Assembly: GCA_026985385.1 (NCBI GenBank)
Contig: JALSQM010000141.1
Location: 1 to 6,974 of the forward strand
Reading direction: 5' to 3'
DNA: 6,974 bases
From: Acidilobaceae archaeon
Lineage (GTDB): Archaea; Thermoproteota; Thermoprotei_A; Sulfolobales; Acidilobaceae
Shown: positions 5,476 to 6,974 of the stretch, piece by piece
Layout: each line of letters begins with the position of its first letter
Position numbering within the stretch: position 1 is the stretch's first letter
Made by a program: the position numbers and the translations under genes
Notes under the pieces: model-generated
Databases searched by the model: none
What the model was told of the DNA's origin: nothing
The model's input: the letters and a program-made list of their open reading frames with translations, nothing else

Positions 5476-6253
5476 GGCAGGGCCCCCCCACTATGGCCTT
5501 CACTACCGTGAACTCGTATACGCCGCCGAGCATCTTAGCCCTATAAACTACCGGTAGGAAGCCGACGTCCCTCTCAACCATCTCCTCCACCGCCTCGTCG
5601 AGGCTGGAGGCAGGGTCGAGGTAGTATAGCTGCTGGCTCATGACGTCTATCACCCTGCCCTCGAGGGTTCCGCGGACGGAGGCGTGGTATATGATGTCCC
5701 TTGCACTCACAACCCCTATGGGGAGCCCGCCCACGCCGACGACGACGTGCCTCACGGAGTAGGAGCCGCACACCCTGGTTGTTAGCATCTTCTCGGCGGC
5801 CTCCCTCAGGCCCGCGGTCAGGGGCACGGAGGGTGGGGCCTCATCCATGCACTGGGCTACAGGCACCCCTAGCCTCTCGCCCTCCAAGGCCCTCACTATG
5901 TCCCTGCTACTCACTATGCCGCTGGGGGCCGTGAGGGGGCCTACTATCACGAAGTCTACACTATGATCTATCATGGCCTTAGCGGCGTCCGTTATACTAG
6001 CGCTGGGGCTAACCGCCGGTACGGGTCTATCGCCGAGCCTTATCTCCACGTGGGCCAGACCCCCCTCCTCCAGGAGCTGTGACACGACATCCTCGGGCGT
6101 GACAACTGCCACGACTCTTCCATCATCCACGAGTGGCACGTGCCTTATGTGGAGCCTAGCCATTACGTTCACCACGTGATCCAGCGTCGCCCCCCTAGGG
6201 GCTGTATGGAGTATCGGGGACATGTACTCCCTGACGGCCGAGGTTAAGGGCAC
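5399..6253 (-). CDS. Four-CBS-domain protein (adenine-nucleotide sensor type)
   Basis: The 284-residue protein is made of four CBS repeats, at about 7-60, 75-124, 132-191 and 201-256, forming two Bateman modules. Each repeat begins with a V-x-x-x-M or P-V-P-A-V strand, followed by a D/E-A helix. The ligand-type motifs TPEDVV (52-57), SSRDIV (115-120) and SARDII (183-188) are clear. CBS pairs usually bind AMP, ATP, SAM or NAD and regulate a partner. I chose GTG at 6253 because GGGTG (6261-6265) lies 7 bases upstream, the box at 6291-6297 is about 40 bases upstream, and MPLTSAVREYMSP is a usual CBS head. The GTG at 6286 adds 11 residues (with CC) but falls only about 8 bases from that box. After the fourth repeat a Gly/Ser-rich tail of about 28 residues has no CBS character and overlaps the ATPase gene in another frame. 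The stop is TAA at 5399-5401. Confidence 0.88.
   Translation of the reverse strand: MPLTSAVREYMSPILHTAPRGATLDHVVNVMARLHIRHVPLVDDGRVVAVVTPEDVVSQLLEEGGLAHVEIRLGDRPVPAVSPSASITDAAKAMIDHSVDFVIVGPLTAPSGIVSSRDIVRALEGERLGVPVAQCMDEAPPSVPLTAGLREAAEKMLTTRVCGSYSVRHVVVGVGGLPIGVVSARDIIYHASVRGTLEGRVIDVMSQQLYYLDPASSLDEAVEEMVERDVGFLPVVYRAKMLGGVYEFTVVKAIVGGPCRGGEGTDSGAQTPRLGQDDSSIQPS
5483..5489 (-). other. G7 tract at the CBS / P-loop ATPase junction
   Basis: Seven consecutive G on the minus strand lie just after the last CBS helix and 7 bases before the ATPase GTG at 5475. The ATPase frame is +1 to the CBS frame, so skipping one base here would join them as one protein reading VVKAIVGGPAVAVKVLIVGL. The run could instead serve as a purine-rich ribosome binding site for the ATPase. 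Confidence 0.4.
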
Positions 6254-6260
6254 CAGAGTC

Positions 6261-6265
6261 CACCC
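6261..6265 (-). promoter_or_regulatory. Ribosome binding site that decides the CBS gene start
   Basis: GGGTG on the minus strand, 7 bases before the GTG at 6253. It favours this start over the upstream in-frame GTG at 6286. Confidence 0.55.
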
Positions 6266-6290
6266 ACAGCACCCCGGGTGGGGCACCGGG

Positions 6291-6297
6291 CTATAAC
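6291..6297. promoter_or_regulatory. Shared TATA-like box of the CBS / methyltransferase divergent promoter
   Basis: CTATAAC on the plus strand reads GTTATAG on the minus. It lies about 40 bases from both starts: GTG 6253 on the minus strand and ATG 6333 on the plus. Transcription starts expected about 26 bases away would leave leaders of about 14 bases on both sides, each containing the SD. It is the only A/T island in this gap. Confidence 0.6.
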
Positions 6298-6332
6298 AGG
6301 GGCTCCCCCCAGGGGTTTGGGGTGTACTCTCA

Positions 6333-6974
6333 ATGGAGGTCTACGAGTACCGCTACGCTGCAGAGGCGTACCTCGACCCCTGGAGCGAGCCGCCGCCCGG
6401 CACGGAGCCCCCGCCGGATGAGCTGAGGGGGCCTAGGAGGATCCTCGTCCTCGAGGGGGGAGAGTGGAGGGTGGCCGAGGTCAGGGCTGGTAGCTACTAT
6501 AAGCTAGCCCCTACGAGGCCCGGGGCCCCACCCACCCTCGAGATAGACGGGATCCACATGCATAGGGTGAAGGGGGCTGACCCCCTGAGCGATGCCAGGC
6601 TCAAGGCGCGCGCCGCGAGGATCGGCAGGGGCCACAGGGTTCTCGACCTATGCACGGGCCTGGGCTACACGGCCTTGGCGGCCCTCGAGAGGGGTGCTGG
6701 GCTGGTTCACAGCGTTGAGGTTGACGAGAACGTCCTCTGGCTGGCCGAGAGGAACCCGTGGAGCAAGCGTCTAGGGGACTCGAGGGTCACCTTGATACTC
6801 GGCGACGCCCTCGAGGTAGCGTTGGAGCTACCCTCAGGCTACTACGACAGGGTAATCCACGACCCCCCACGCTTCACGGGGAGAACCAGCCACCTCTACA
6901 GCCTCGACCTCTACAGGGAGATACACAGGGTCCTCAAGCCCGGGGGGATCCTCTACCACTACACAGGAGAACCC
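6333..6974 (+). CDS. Archaeal class I SAM-dependent methyltransferase (3' end missing)
   Basis: The first 214 codons of a Rossmann-fold methyltransferase are present and the window ends before the stop. An N-terminal region (1-80) with strands such as RILVLEGGEWRVAEV and LEIDGIHMHRV precedes the catalytic fold. SAM-binding motif I is VLDLCTGLGYTA (103-114), the acidic residue after the second strand is in SVEVDEN (127-133), ERNPWS (139-144) follows, motif III is LILGDA (154-159), the motif IV-like loop is VIHDPPRF (174-181), and LKPGGILYHYTG (201-212) is the post-motif strand. This matches an archaeal group of predicted methyltransferases related in fold to spermidine synthases. The DPPR loop could suit an amino or ring-nitrogen target in RNA or protein, but the substrate is unknown. 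The ATG is chosen for GGTG (6321-6324) 8 bases upstream and the TATA-like box about 40 bases upstream. It is divergent from the CBS gene. Confidence 0.88.
   Translation, partial: MEVYEYRYAAEAYLDPWSEPPPGTEPPPDELRGPRRILVLEGGEWRVAEVRAGSYYKLAPTRPGAPPTLEIDGIHMHRVKGADPLSDARLKARAARIGRGHRVLDLCTGLGYTALAALERGAGLVHSVEVDENVLWLAERNPWSKRLGDSRVTLILGDALEVALELPSGYYDRVIHDPPRFTGRTSHLYSLDLYREIHRVLKPGGILYHYTGEP

Noticed and set aside
5574..5934. Arg-rich open frames on both strands inside the CBS gene
   Set aside because: They are frame shadows of CBS repeats with basic, low-information sequence and no initiation signals.
6254..6286. The upstream GTG at 6286 as the CBS gene start
   Set aside because: It lies about 8 bases from the TATA-like box, so it would precede the expected transcription start. 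The GTG at 6253 has a well-placed GGGTG.

Overview
The window looks like hyperthermophilic archaeal DNA, most likely from the Thermoproteota (Crenarchaeota). It is GC-rich and gene-dense. Arg is mostly AGG, Ile is often ATA, and GTG and TTG starts are common. The only clear A/T islands are TATA-like boxes (TTTAAA, CTATAA) 35-45 bases upstream of starts, and the Shine-Dalgarno sites are of the archaeal GGTG/GGTGAT type. The species cannot be told from sequence alone.

Eight protein genes fill the window, with no gap over 300 bases and no RNA gene, insertion sequence or CRISPR array seen. On the left, minus strand, are a BMP-family (nucleoside-type) substrate-binding protein (1507-2808) and, downstream of it, the tandem ATPase of the same ABC importer (1-1452, running off the window). 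The permease genes would be expected past the left edge. Between the two genes lies a 7-bp inverted repeat enclosing an A/T core, which could end, attenuate or restart transcription.

Divergent from the binding protein, on the plus strand, are an endonuclease IV-like TIM-barrel protein (2917-3765), a small protein that looks like a cysteine-less thioredoxin fold (3808-4134), and a PsiE-like four-helix membrane protein (4146-4601). The last two form a tight pair behind their own TATA-like box. The membrane protein gene overlaps, tail to tail by 11 bases, a P-loop ATPase (4591-5475, minus).

The ATPase follows and overlaps by 77 bases a four-CBS-domain protein (5399-6253, minus). A G7 tract sits at that junction, and a one-base shift there would join the two frames into one protein. 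The two together suggest an adenine-nucleotide sensor coupled to a P-loop NTPase, but this is inference. Divergent from the CBS gene, from a single shared TATA-like box, runs an archaeal class I SAM-dependent methyltransferase (6333 to the right edge, partial).

The clearest biology is an ABC uptake system with a bindosome-type anchored binding protein. The less ordinary points are the HPLH-for-CxxC thioredoxin-like protein, the CBS/ATPase overlap, and the compact promoters, two of them apparently bidirectional.
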